Origin: Butyriboletus loyo
Taxonomy: Eukaryota > Basidiomycota > Agaricomycetes > Boletales > Boletaceae
Length of the DNA stretch: 64,000 nt
NCBI GenBank assembly: GCA_038093515.1
Contig: JBBPSI010000095.1
Span: 1-64,000, forward strand
Direction of reading: 5' to 3'
Below the pieces are notes generated by a model, which made no database searches, had not been told where the DNA came from, and saw only the letters and a program-made list of their open reading frames with translations. Both the position numbers and the translations under genes were made by a program. Shown here piece after piece: positions 1-9,418 of this stretch (position 1 is its first letter; the number at the start of each line of letters is the position of its first letter).

Positions 1-129
1 AGCTACCTGACCTGGCTGTGTGGCGATTGAGCAAGTAGTCAACATCGGCAATACATTTCCTCGTTGGCACGAATATTCATGGCATGGGACTTGCGCATGC
101 TAGTCATATCTCAGCTGTAGGAGCTAGCC

Positions 130-430
130 CTCATTCCGGATTAGACAACTCGCGACATGTCGTGCACAAAATATACATGCATCCCGGCACGGTGGTGAAA
201 AGGCGCGCTCAAGCTCCGGACGAGTGTTCTCCATACTGTATACATGGGAGCTGAACAGTGTATGTCTATCCACCACATGAACTCGAACAAAGTCACATTT
301 GTATTCATGGATAGGCTGGGCGTTCCCTCTGTTAAAGGGACAATATCAGTGACCCAGTTCACGGACCGTTGCAGTACTTCGACCGATGTAGAAGGCTAAC
401 TCTAGCTGCGGACAGCTTGGCGAGATCGTC
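130..430. repeat. Repeat block of the WD40 5'-flank type
   Basis: This block resembles 4,420-4,690 and parts of 38,370-38,620, 43,000-43,200, 47,540-47,700 and 52,650-52,810. Shared landmarks are a 'cattagaccaactcg'-like start, a stretch about a codon-less 'aactcgaa..gtcaca..tt' segment, and the later 'cagtacttcgaccga' motif at about 374. In the better preserved copies this block lies just outside the first exon of a minus-strand WD40 gene, so I read it as the leftover 5' flank of such a gene whose body lies off the left edge or is lost. No gene is supported here. Confidence 0.5.
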
Positions 431-479
431 AATGGTACTGAAGGATGGGACAGGGATGTTTATGGGGACTCGTTCGTGT

Positions 480-650
480 CCTCGTCCACTCGCCCGAATG
501 GTACTCCCAATCGTGTTGCGAGCGTGTTTGTCGGTGGCTGAAGACCATGTTCTTGGACAGGCATTTCACGTCCATTGACACCGTCAGGGCAATCAATTAG
601 GGCGACCGGGAAAGCCCCAGCGCAGATTCCTGCGGCACCAACGTCGAATT
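480..650. repeat. Partial copy of decayed repeat X (right half)
   Basis: The segment with 'gttgcgagcg', 'gaccatgttcttggacagg' and 'cgtcagggcaatc' recurs at about 1,975-2,110 and 5,500-5,640, with a shorter match near 8,260. Only the right half of the repeat is present at this site. Matches are interrupted by many substitutions, so the copies are old. No function is assigned. Confidence 0.5.
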
Positions 651-809
651 CTTGTGACTGGTCAACTCAATGATCATTTCGAAGGCAGCCAAAGTGGAAA
701 TACCGTACTATCATACCTGTAAAGTGAGTCACCAGAATGGTCGCTGCAATGTTCGTCGCTTGCTAAATTTGGTAGTGCCCGAGCACCCGATGCAACCTTT
801 CCTCCCGCT

Positions 810-1511
810 TTGTCAAGATGTGCACCGAAGGGCTCCAGATGTGCACTGACGGGCTCCAGACGTATCATAGGCTCGGTTTCTGTCATGTCAGTCTCCTACT
901 TCGCCTCCCATTTACCGCTGTCCTGGCGGTACAAACAGTCTGTTCTAGCTTCTCTTTTAAACACTCATCCGTTGTGGGATTTTGACTTGATACTGTATAA
1001 AAGACAAAGACTGGGCCTCTTTTTCAACGCCGATCCACCAATTGTTGTCGCCCTCATGTATGATCTCCGCTTGGTTCAAGGTAATGTCCATTCTGGCGCA
1101 GTGGCACCCCAGTGGCTACACCGACCTGCCTTCTTCTCTTTTGATTGGCCGCACTCAGTTTGGAAGTTTCCTTCGTGCACCGCGTGCTCGGGACACATGA
1201 CATTCTCGTGTCCATCGACGCACATACATGAAAGATCTATTCATGCCGTTGTCACTGTGTCTTTGCCACTTGTGTGTACTGCGCCTGACGGGTTAGCAAA
1301 ATGCTCATCGCAGGGACCGACCCTGTCGACGCTCACCGAGGGTGATTATAACCACGTCGACGATGCAGAGCTGTACCAAGGGCTGGACTTCCCGGAGCAA
1401 CTCCACGTCATCAGGACAGTCTGTGAGTGTGTTTCGTATGAGTTTCGAACCTTGATTATGTTGATGTTTTTTATTTTGTTTTTTGTTCTCCCGGCTTCTT
1501 GCCGTCTATGA
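810..1511 (+). CDS. Uninterrupted 233-codon ORF, unrecognised and doubtful
   Basis: This is the longest open frame in the left 9 kb. It starts inside low-complexity 'gggctccag' direct repeats (about 825-860) and ends in a hydrophobic run. The stretch around residues 170-200, with TEGDYNHVDDAELYQG and an EQLHVIR segment, reads like real protein, whereas the N-terminal half is rich in Cys, Trp and His and reads like non-coding DNA. I recognise no domain. It may be a decayed exon of a lost gene, or chance. It sits between two copies of repeat X. Confidence 0.2.
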   Translation: MSRCAPKGSRCALTGSRRIIGSVSVMSVSYFASHLPLSWRYKQSVLASLLNTHPLWDFDLILYKRQRLGLFFNADPPIVVALMYDLRLVQGNVHSGAVAPQWLHRPAFFSFDWPHSVWKFPSCTACSGHMTFSCPSTHIHERSIHAVVTVSLPLVCTAPDGLAKCSSQGPTLSTLTEGDYNHVDDAELYQGLDFPEQLHVIRTVCECVSYEFRTLIMLMFFILFFVLPASCRL

Positions 1512-2130
1512 ACTGGTGACTCGGGTAGTGGACATACGCCGTCCACGCTACGCGATGGCAGTCATGTTGGGCTGTGGTCAAACGATGGTGTCAGTGATGT
1601 AGACTCTACGTTAAACGCTTGAGGTCGTGCGAAGCAGCTGAGCGCGATATTTGAAGATCCGTTCCCCATCTGTGGTCAGGAGCGGACAAAGACAGATATC
1701 ATGGATGACGTACGAATGAACATGAAACGAGGGCTGAGGCTGCGATCAGGGTTGGTTTTCATCTGATCTTGTCGTTCTAACCAAGTGAGTGTCTCAGCTT
1801 GGCAAGATCAATGACCGTGGGCGGCTATTGCATGATGGCTCTGACTCTGACGCGAGACTGCGTGGTTGCCACCCAGCAATCAACGCGACGATGGAGAATG
1901 GTGTCCATGGGATAATGCAACCTGGATGCGTGGCTTGGTCTCCAGAACTTCCTACGTGGAATAATAGGTATGGTGCTCCAAATAGTGTGTTGCGAGCGCG
2001 GACGGCGGTAGCTCGAGACCATGTGCTTGGACGGGCGTTACATGTCCACTGAAATCGTCAGGGCAATCGACGGGGACGCCCGGAAAAGGCCCTGCACGGG
2101 GTCGGGTAGCACCACCACCGAGCTGGGGAC
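1510..2130. repeat. Copy of decayed repeat X
   Basis: The left end carries the palindrome-like 'gtggacatacgccgtccac' also seen at about 4,944 and, diverged, 34,100. The middle (about 1,800-1,950) matches 34,390-34,530 and 5,020-5,110. The right part (about 1,975-2,110) matches 480-640 and 5,500-5,640. In other copies the minus strand of the middle part still reads as a short conserved peptide, with TTxxxDIxAVL as its core, so the repeat may descend from a coding element. No intact ORF remains. Confidence 0.5.
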
Positions 2131-2199
2131 GACTGGTAACCTCTCATCCAGCCTGCGCAGATCACCTAGTTTCACGTGTCCTATGCGTCTTGGTTTTCG

Positions 2200-2720
2200 T
2201 GTACCGATCTCGCACTCGGAATGTGTTCGTTCTTGCCGCAGTGATGCTCACCGCACTCATTTGTGTAATCGCAGCATTATTTTGCACCCCGCTCTTTTGA
2301 ATCCTCGTCGAATTGTCTCCCATCCTTTTTCCATTCTCTTTTGTTTTTGTCGTGTTCTCTTTTTTCATTTTTTTTTGGGCTTGTATTATCACCCTGACGC
2401 ATTTCTAGCATCGTTTTGGGATACCCTCCCGCTTGTTTCACTTGATCATTTTTTCTCTCACATCTCGATTTGGATCAGTTTGTCGTGATTTCACTTATTC
2501 GTGTCATACACATCCGTCATTGTTTTCTTTATATAAACGAGGAATGTAAGCTCGTAGTTAGATGCATTCACAGGTAGACGGATGACTTGGTAGTTGTGCA
2601 GTGCAAGTTCGTGTGTTTGCATTGATCAAGCTCATTCTTTAGTTTGCAACAGATCTGATTGATTAATGAGACATTGACATCCAATCCCAACCTCCGCATG
2701 CATCTAAACTTCGTCGGCGA
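2200..2720. repeat. Pyrimidine-rich repeat T, with TATA-like end and 3'-flank block
   Basis: It begins with a 'cactcggaatgtgt' motif, runs through a T/C-rich stretch and ends in 'tatataaacgaggaatgtaa' near 2,530. Similar DNA is found near 5,690-5,980, 8,680-8,930 and 39,830-40,240. It is followed at about 2,680 by a block reading 'caatcccaacctccg' that recurs near 6,230, 12,765 and 49,530, usually just beyond the 3' end of a WD40 gene. The TATA-like end could be a promoter of a non-coding transcript or a remnant of a mobile element. Neither is shown. Confidence 0.5.
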
Positions 2721-2722
2721 GT

Positions 2723-4110
2723 TTGAGTGAATCAAGGTTTTCCCCCCGGATGCGCCCTTGGAGATGCGTCCAGTGGTGGTATCTCATCATCCCTGGAACC
2801 GGCAGAAGAGGCCCGGGATGGTGGCTCCAGCAGCGTCAGCACGGAGGCAGGAAAGAAAATGAAATAATCGCCAACCTCGTCACAGTTGAATTTGGCAGCT
2901 GGCGCGCTCAACGGTACCTCGACCTATATCCTCGTAGGAACTCTCCCTTTGAGGTTGAAATGAACGAACTGGTACCTCGAAGAGATCACCGTGTCCCTCG
3001 GACTCGAGTAGACTGGATTCTTCCTGACGTACATGCACCATGAAGGATTTAGTACAACTCATTTTTTGACAGAATAGAACTTATCTGACATGCTGGAACT
3101 ATGATAGCGCAAATACTTACATGGAAGGGACCATACAAGTCAGGGAGAATGTTCTTGTGATGACTTTTCCGTCAAATTGTCCAGTTGCAACATAGCAACT
3201 GTCCGGGGAGATCGCAATCGACCGTATCCATTCGCTATCCTCAATAACAGGGCCAATCCGAGTGAGTGCCAATATGTCTAGGAACGCGACAGAACGGTCT
3301 CTGAAGATGACAATGAATTTGCCATTGGGGGTTAGAGCTAGAGTATGGACCAGAATGTTACTGCCCTTGGGACTCCGCGACTCAGCAAGCTGGGACCCAG
3401 TGGAGACACTGAAAGCCCTGATTGTGTGTTGTCGTGCGATGTGGCAAAAATGCGCCGACCATCCCCTGACCATGCAAGTGGAATGGCCGGGGTGCGTTTG
3501 GTTGTGGCAGTCTTGATGGTGATGAGCTCATTGCCATTGTGACTGTCGAAAATGTGGATGTTGGACTCAAACCATAATGGTAGCATGCAGTGGCGATGTG
3601 GTCACCACTCGGGGAGAATTTGATCCCGTTGACAAGCTTTCCATGGTCGAGCGGGCCAACGAGTCTCTTCCCTGTGGTAGTGTCCCAAACACTCGCTGTT
3701 TTGCCAGCACTATCTCCGGTCCCGGTGGCGACTTTGGTGAAATCAGGGGAGACATCAACTGCGTACACACGATTTGTGCCTTCCACCTCAATGATCTTTT
3801 CGTGCATCTCTCCATCCCACACGCTTGCACCATGCGTACCACAAACCATCCACTTATTATCTGTCGACACGCAAATGGCGTTCAGAAGCATTCCTCTTTG
3901 TTCTCCGACCTCCTGACCATCTTCAAGTTGCCAGGGTGAAATCCCATTAAAATTCGTGCCCAGAAGATCTTTTCTGTTGGATTAGAAAGAGATCGCGAAT
4001 ATTGATTGAGAACGACCAGTGTCCAGTACTATTGTTTGGTCTTACTGAATGGTCACCATTGCTCAATCTTTTCCTCAGAGCTGCTACTCACTAGTATTTG
4101 TCAACGACAT
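2723..4110 (-). pseudogene. WD40-repeat gene copy A, broken
   Basis: The same exon plan as the intact copies can be followed: a start exon with ATG at 4,110, a large WD40 exon at about 4,020-3,117 and remnants of the tail down to about 2,730. The large exon is not open. There is an in-frame stop near 3,985, the frame changes near 3,590 and again near 3,430, and about 10 nt are missing near 3,160 relative to copy B. The tail keeps only the first three small exons. Recognisable blades include KWMVCGTHGASVWD, TGKRLVGPLDHG and PNGKFIVIF. It is closest to copy B (9.4-11.8 kb). Confidence 0.8.
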
Positions 4111-4934
4111 CCTCACCAATTTTACACGGTCGTTGGTATAAAAAGATATCGAGAAACAAGGTGTTTCGGTTTATTCGTGGTGCGCAGAGTTGCTGCGTAG
4201 ACACGTATCGTTATTCTCAATATGGTTTGTTCCTGAGTACCTCGTGTCTCTGGTGCTGATTCTCACCCAGATTCCTTCTACATGACCTGGCTGCGACGAC
4301 CAGACCAGCAATCGGTATTGGAGAAACCATTCCTTACTGCCACGTGTAGGCTTACGCTGGAACTTGCGAGCACTTGTCATATCTCGGTTCCAGAATCTGG
4401 TTCACGCCGGGTATACTTATCTACATTAGACCAACTCGTGACATACCATGCACGAAACGTGTGTGGAGCTCACCTCATGTGGGAGCGTTCATACTCTAAG
4501 AAGACTGTTCTCCATAAATGGGGGATGAATGTATGTTAGTCCTCCACACGAACTCGAATCACGTCACATTTACATCCATGGGCAGACTGGACGTTCTCTC
4601 CGATAAATGGTCAAAATCGGTCACCCTGTTCACTGATTGTCGCAGTACTTCGACCAATATATATGGCTCACCTGAGCTGGCCAGATACAAAATCCCCCCC
4701 GCTGCGCGGTTGTCAACGTCGGAGTCCCTGTTGCATCCTACCGGTGCCTCTTATTCAATATTCGTTTCCCCTTCGGTCAAGGAATACTACAGGCCTGGTT
4801 GCGCTTGCTCCATCTCACGTACCTCCTGAGCCAACGTGTCCAAGGATCGCTTACAACCTCCGCCCACCCCCCCTGTACTGCCATATCTTCCCCGACGTGA
4901 ATTAAAATGTTATCTCACGAATTCCAAGAGCTCT
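4111..4934. repeat. WD40 5'-flank repeat block
   Basis: This stretch lies directly upstream of copy A (minus strand) and matches the upstream flanks of other WD40 copies, for example 11,800-11,990, 33,400-33,660, 38,120-38,400 and 47,300-47,600. A 'cagtacttcgaccaatat' motif at about 4,642 is the same landmark seen at about 374, 38,574, 39,760, 43,556 and 53,128. It presumably contains the ancestral promoter of the family. No gene is seen. Confidence 0.5.
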
Positions 4935-5640
4935 ATCGGTGACTCGAGTAGTGGACATGCGCCGTCCACGCCAAGCAACCATGCATGATGTCTGAAGATC
5001 CCGAGGACCGCTACTCCCATGTGGGACTACGTAGTCTTAATCCAGAAATCAACGTGATGATGTCCATGAGATGATACAATGTGGATGGGCAACTTGGCAG
5101 TAGCCAATGGCCGATATCATTACGCCGATGGTTCCACCTCAGTTCAGCAAGGATCCCGCACACCGTGATGCACATCAACATGATCCTCTTATCGCAAAAT
5201 AAGCATCCCAAATGATGGGTGAAGGACGGGAGTGAAGCCCGAATGTCGGACCTGAGAGCGGTGGTTCTATGTAAGGCGGAGGAAGCGGCGGGAGCGTGTA
5301 GAGTGGCATGCAGTGGCATGGTGGCATGGAATGTTCATCCCACTCAAACAATGCCTCAGAAGCTCAGTCCTGCCTCGGGCTATGGTGGCATCAACAACTC
5401 GCAGAGTGGATTCAGAGGTGCTGGAAGCTGGAGCGCGCGATGCGCCTACGGGACTCGTAAGGGCCTTCGTCCTCTCGCTCTAATAAGGTGGACAGTAGTA
5501 TTCCCAACAATGCCGCAAGCGCGTATGGGAATAGCTCAAGACAATGCACTTGGACAGGCGTTACACGCCCATCGACATCGTCAGGGCAATCGGCGAGAAC
5601 TCCCGGGAAACGGCCAGCTGCCTCTCATACCTGCCCTGTA
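4935..5640. repeat. Copy of decayed repeat X
   Basis: It carries the 'gtggacatgcgccgtccac' landmark at about 4,944 and the right-end block at about 5,500-5,640. The minus strand at about 5,319-5,160 reads HRTTALRSDIRASL and later FCDKR, which line up with TTSKFDIQAVL and SCDKK at 34,770-34,570, and with RTTTAPKPDIRAVL near 7,990. This is the best evidence that repeat X was once coding on the minus strand. Stops and frame changes interrupt it now. Confidence 0.5.
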
Positions 5641-6370
5641 GCTAACACCTTATCTTACTCGCATTCCACGTCTTGTTTCTCATGGAGCAACCTCGCACTC
5701 GTATTGTGAGCTTTCTTGCCGTAACGCGCTCGCCTTAGTCGTTCATTTAATCATCCTATTTCCCCTAATCCCTCACAGCATTCTCTCATACTCCGTGTTT
5801 TTAATATCTTCACCGACTTATCTCGCTTGCTCTTTCCTTTCTCTCTCGTATTTTTCTGGCGTTCTCTGTTCCGGTTTCTTGGCTTGCATCATGACCTTGC
5901 ATTTGTAGTGCATCCGAAATAATCCTGGCACTACACATCCATCTTATACAGATGAGGAATGCGAGCCGACTGGCACGTTTATTTGGATGCAAGGAGGTCA
6001 TCGATATGGATGGTCTCCCTGGAACGAGTAGACTCGACAATCCACTAAGAAATCCGTCTTCACAAGGAGCGATCGGCTCAGATCTTGATCGCTTAGTACT
6101 ACATGGATTCGTGGCGAAGAAGCAAAACATTGAAGCAAGGTAACACGACAACCTCACCAACATCTACCTCCATCGAAGTCGGATATTTTCTTTAGGCTTG
6201 CAACCGCTCTAACGAATCAGATATTCACCTCCGATCCCAACCTCTGTGTGCATATGAACTTCATCGGTGACCGTTAGGTGAACATCCTAGCGAGCTTAAT
6301 CGGGAACGGACTCATCAGGACTCATACTGACTACTGCATTCCGGGAAGGTGAGGCTATATATCTGTTGTG
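5641..6370. repeat. Repeat T copy and 3'-flank block
   Basis: It has a T/C-rich stretch, then 'gatgaggaatgcgag' at about 5,951 (the repeat-T end), then a 'gatcccaacctctgtgtgc' block at about 6,232. In gene B this order leads into the 3' end of a WD40 gene, but here the WD40 gene is absent and different DNA follows from about 6,370. Confidence 0.45.
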
Positions 6371-6666
6371 AACCATGAAAACGCACTTGCATTTATACGT
6401 CCCACACACCAGCGGAGCCGGTGCCAAGTGTGGGGTGCAGTTGAACCAGGACCCCATTTATACTAATAGGACCTGGATGGGGGTAGACAGACTTGGGCCA
6501 GCACCCGGAGTTTTATCTGGGTGGGTACCTGGAGTCCGGAGTCGTGTGGAATCTCAAGTGGACGTCGACCGACCAAGTGGTTGCATCCCTATACTGGCAC
6601 TCTGAGTCTTATACATCTTTCATCACGAGCTGGATCTCACTCAATCGAGTTATCGTGCGGAAGAAC

Positions 6667-7303
6667 TCACCATACATATGCAGGAAGGAGGTAGATGAAA
6701 ATTAGAATAGTGGCAGGTAGTGAGGGACGTACATATATACTACCAACTATTTTGCCGACCAGCTTGGGCGTTCGTACATTGAGAATCGATCCGGGTAGGA
6801 AAACATAGGCAGAGAGGGAAGTCCACTGAGCCTGGTCAATAAAAGATAGAACCAAAGAACCTGAAAGAAATTGCCTACAACGTTCCATATGTGCTCGACG
6901 CTCTATCCACTCTTCCCCAACAAACGATGACAGCGGTACCCTCCGTTTCTGTCTTTTTCGTAGACAAATCGATACACACGACCATCGCGTCAATACATAC
7001 GAACATGAACCGGGGGGACAACGGGGGACATAAACTCAACTTACGAGGGCTTCGGATTAGATGGTTGCGCCTTCCCACTGATCAGAGAGCAAGCCGTGTC
7101 GTCGCGTGGACCGCGTGTGCCCCGACCGAACCTAGAGTTATCGTGAAGTAAAAAAGAACCTTCAAGGAGTGAGCAGCAAGAAACACCAATGTGAATGCAA
7201 GGCCATTCATCACACCGGGATTCGAGAAGATGAAGGACATTGAATGCACATCTGCACACTGCGGGATACGTTCACCTTTGAGGAACTCGTTGACCTCGCC
7301 CAA
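6667..7303 (-). pseudogene. Possible remnant of an unknown membrane-type gene
   Basis: On the minus strand, open pieces at 7,303-7,082 and 6,993-6,667 encode hydrophobic runs such as VMNGLAFTLVFLAAHSL and FIDQAQWTSLSAYVFLPG. The DNA at about 7,135-7,290 is clearly similar to 13,030-13,180 (same strand), where the frame is interrupted, so the piece has been duplicated. Donor- and acceptor-like sites are present, but I could not join the pieces into one frame. I do not recognise the family. Confidence 0.3.
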
Positions 7304-7769
7304 ATGCTAAAGGGTAGAAGTTGGAGGCGTCGACGTCGCAAAGTGATTTTCAATCGCCGCTGAATGATGAACGGAAGGGTTCGACGTTTACAGTCTCTCG
7401 ACTCGACTCGCGGCTGGTTGTTTCGTCTACTGGCATTCTTTGCCACGTCAGGCGGTTCGCTGGGCTTCCCTGTCCAACGCATTTCGTCGGCGTCCTCGCC
7501 CTCACCCTCTGGCCTGGGTTCAGGTCGCGTCATTCGAGGACACTTGTCATTGTTTTACCATGACTGGCACCATTCGCTCTGTGACGGTTGCGGAAAAAAT
7601 GGGATGATGAGACAGATGGTTTGTTGGGATGGAATCGCGAATTCACACACCTTCCGTTGAGTTGGAACTTGTGCACCGACCGTGCTCTGTTTGGCTCGGA
7701 ACTTTCAGTCACAAAACAATGAAGATCGCACTCCCGGAAAGCATGCCCAGATATCCACAACTCATCCCC
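7304..7769. other. No recognisable gene
   Basis: Several overlapping frames on both strands are open for 60-110 codons, rich in Arg and Ser, with no domain I recognise and no consistent splice pattern. I see no match to the repeat families that surround it. Confidence 0.3.
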
Positions 7770-8340
7770 CAGACGAAAAGCTAGCTGCAGGACTTGGGGC
7801 CGCGTGGTCGCAGTTCAGCCATCAACGTGCCTGGACATGACTTCGATGGTTCCATTTCAGTTTAGCAATGATCTTGCATGCCTTGCTGCACCTCAGCGTG
7901 CTCTTATCGCGAAACGTGCGTACGAGATGGTTGTTGCCCAGCGTACGATGCAAATGGTTGGTTAAGAATGCCCTGGAGCACAGCTCGAATGTCAGGTTTG
8001 GGAGCCGTGGTTGTGCGTATAGCGGAGGAGTGGGGGAACTCCTATTGTGATCTGGGCAGCGTGGTGCCGATGGGCACGATGGGGATACCCAGCATAGAGA
8101 TATTCATGCCGCCCAGCCAATAGGCAAGAAGCTCTGTGGTCTTCCCCAGCGCCACTACCTCATTCTATGGTGCCATCTTGTAGAGCTGATTTACAGGTGT
8201 CAGAGACTAGGGCATATGGATACCGCCTCTTGGTCGAATTACTTTGGAAAGGAAAGTAATCCCAATGCTGCCGCGAGCGCGTACGGCGGTCATCGTGCGT
8301 GGTCCGAACTTGGGCCCCTCCGCACTCATACTCTTCAGGA
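7770..8340. repeat. Copy of decayed repeat X
   Basis: The left part matches 5,020-5,160 (shared 'gatggttccattcag..ttcagcaatgatc' type text). The minus strand at about 8,160-7,950 reads AYWLGGMNISMLGIPIVP and then RTTTAPKPDIRAVL, which aligns with the peptide remnants in the copies at 4.9 and 34.1 kb. One stop separates the two pieces. The right part near 8,255-8,300 matches the 'ccgcgagcgcgtacggcgg' text of other copies. Confidence 0.45.
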
Positions 8341-8639
8341 ATCCTGCATTGCACCCACGCAAATTTCCACATCCGGGTTGATCTCCATCCCTCCGAGACC
8401 ATTCGACACCGCGCCCATCCTATTCTCCTCGCCTTCGCTAGCGTCTGAACCCCATTTGATATCCGAATCACCCCTCCGTCCACCTAGGAGGTCCTATCCT
8501 CCCCTCGACCTTGGCTCCGACATATTACCCAGGCCTATCCTGGGGCTGGCCTGTCGCTACAGCCGTACCTCCTTGCCTGCTATCAGCGCGGCGTTCGAGC
8601 ACGGTGGGTGGGCACAGATCCTTCTTTTCCCCCTTCGTC

Positions 8640-9130
8640 TTCACTTCACTCTCTGCGCCTTTATTCTCGTGGACCGACACCGCACTCGCAATGTGTACAT
8701 TCTCGCCGCGATGGCGCTCGCCGTCACTCATTTAATAATTCAGTTTCCTGGCATTACTTTGCGCCACTTTTTCATATCCTCATCCACTTCTCTCGCTTGC
8801 TTCTTCCTTATTTTTCTGATGTTCTTTTCCTTGCTTAACTTGTATCATGACCCTGACGCTGGCATTGGATTCGGGACACGCTCTCGTTCGTTTGCTTCGA
8901 TCATCAGAAGTGCGATGGGGAACTAGCCTGAACCATCAGCACCATCCACCTAGCACGAGAAACGACCTGTCGAGCATGTAAACTCTTCCGTCATTGAAGT
9001 CGACGCAGAATGAAATTCAGAGAAAGACCACTGTACGTACGGACTCCATTCAGTGAACACCCCGGCGAGTTCAATCATGGACGGGCTCATCAGCATTCAT
9101 ACTGATGCTACAAAGTCAAAAACAGATGTC
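8640..9130. repeat. Repeat T copy and 3'-flank block of WD40 gene B
   Basis: The text 'ccgcactcgcaatgtgt' at about 8,680 starts a pyrimidine-rich stretch closely matching 39,830-40,080. A 'cggcgagttcaatcatggac' block follows at about 9,063, like those near 6,290 and 12,830. The 3' end of gene B begins about 60-300 bp further on, so this is the standard downstream flank of the family. Confidence 0.5.
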
Positions 9131-9418
9131 GATAGGTTTGCCATTCAGAGTATTATACACGTGTATTGCAGCCAATAACCCGGATCACTGCGACTCATCG
9201 TATGCATCTGAGCAAATACACAACATCCATGCGGGTAACCTGAAAGAAATGGTAGCATCACCGGATCCTTGTTGACGCTGGTCTACTGTAAGTATAACAA
9301 TGTAGGTCAAAGAAAAGTGATGCGCACCTTTACATAGACCCTCTCGGTTGAGGGTTGAGAACGATCCTTTGGTTGTTGCACCTAGTAAGACGTGAGCTGT
9401 CATGACGCGAGGTCCACA

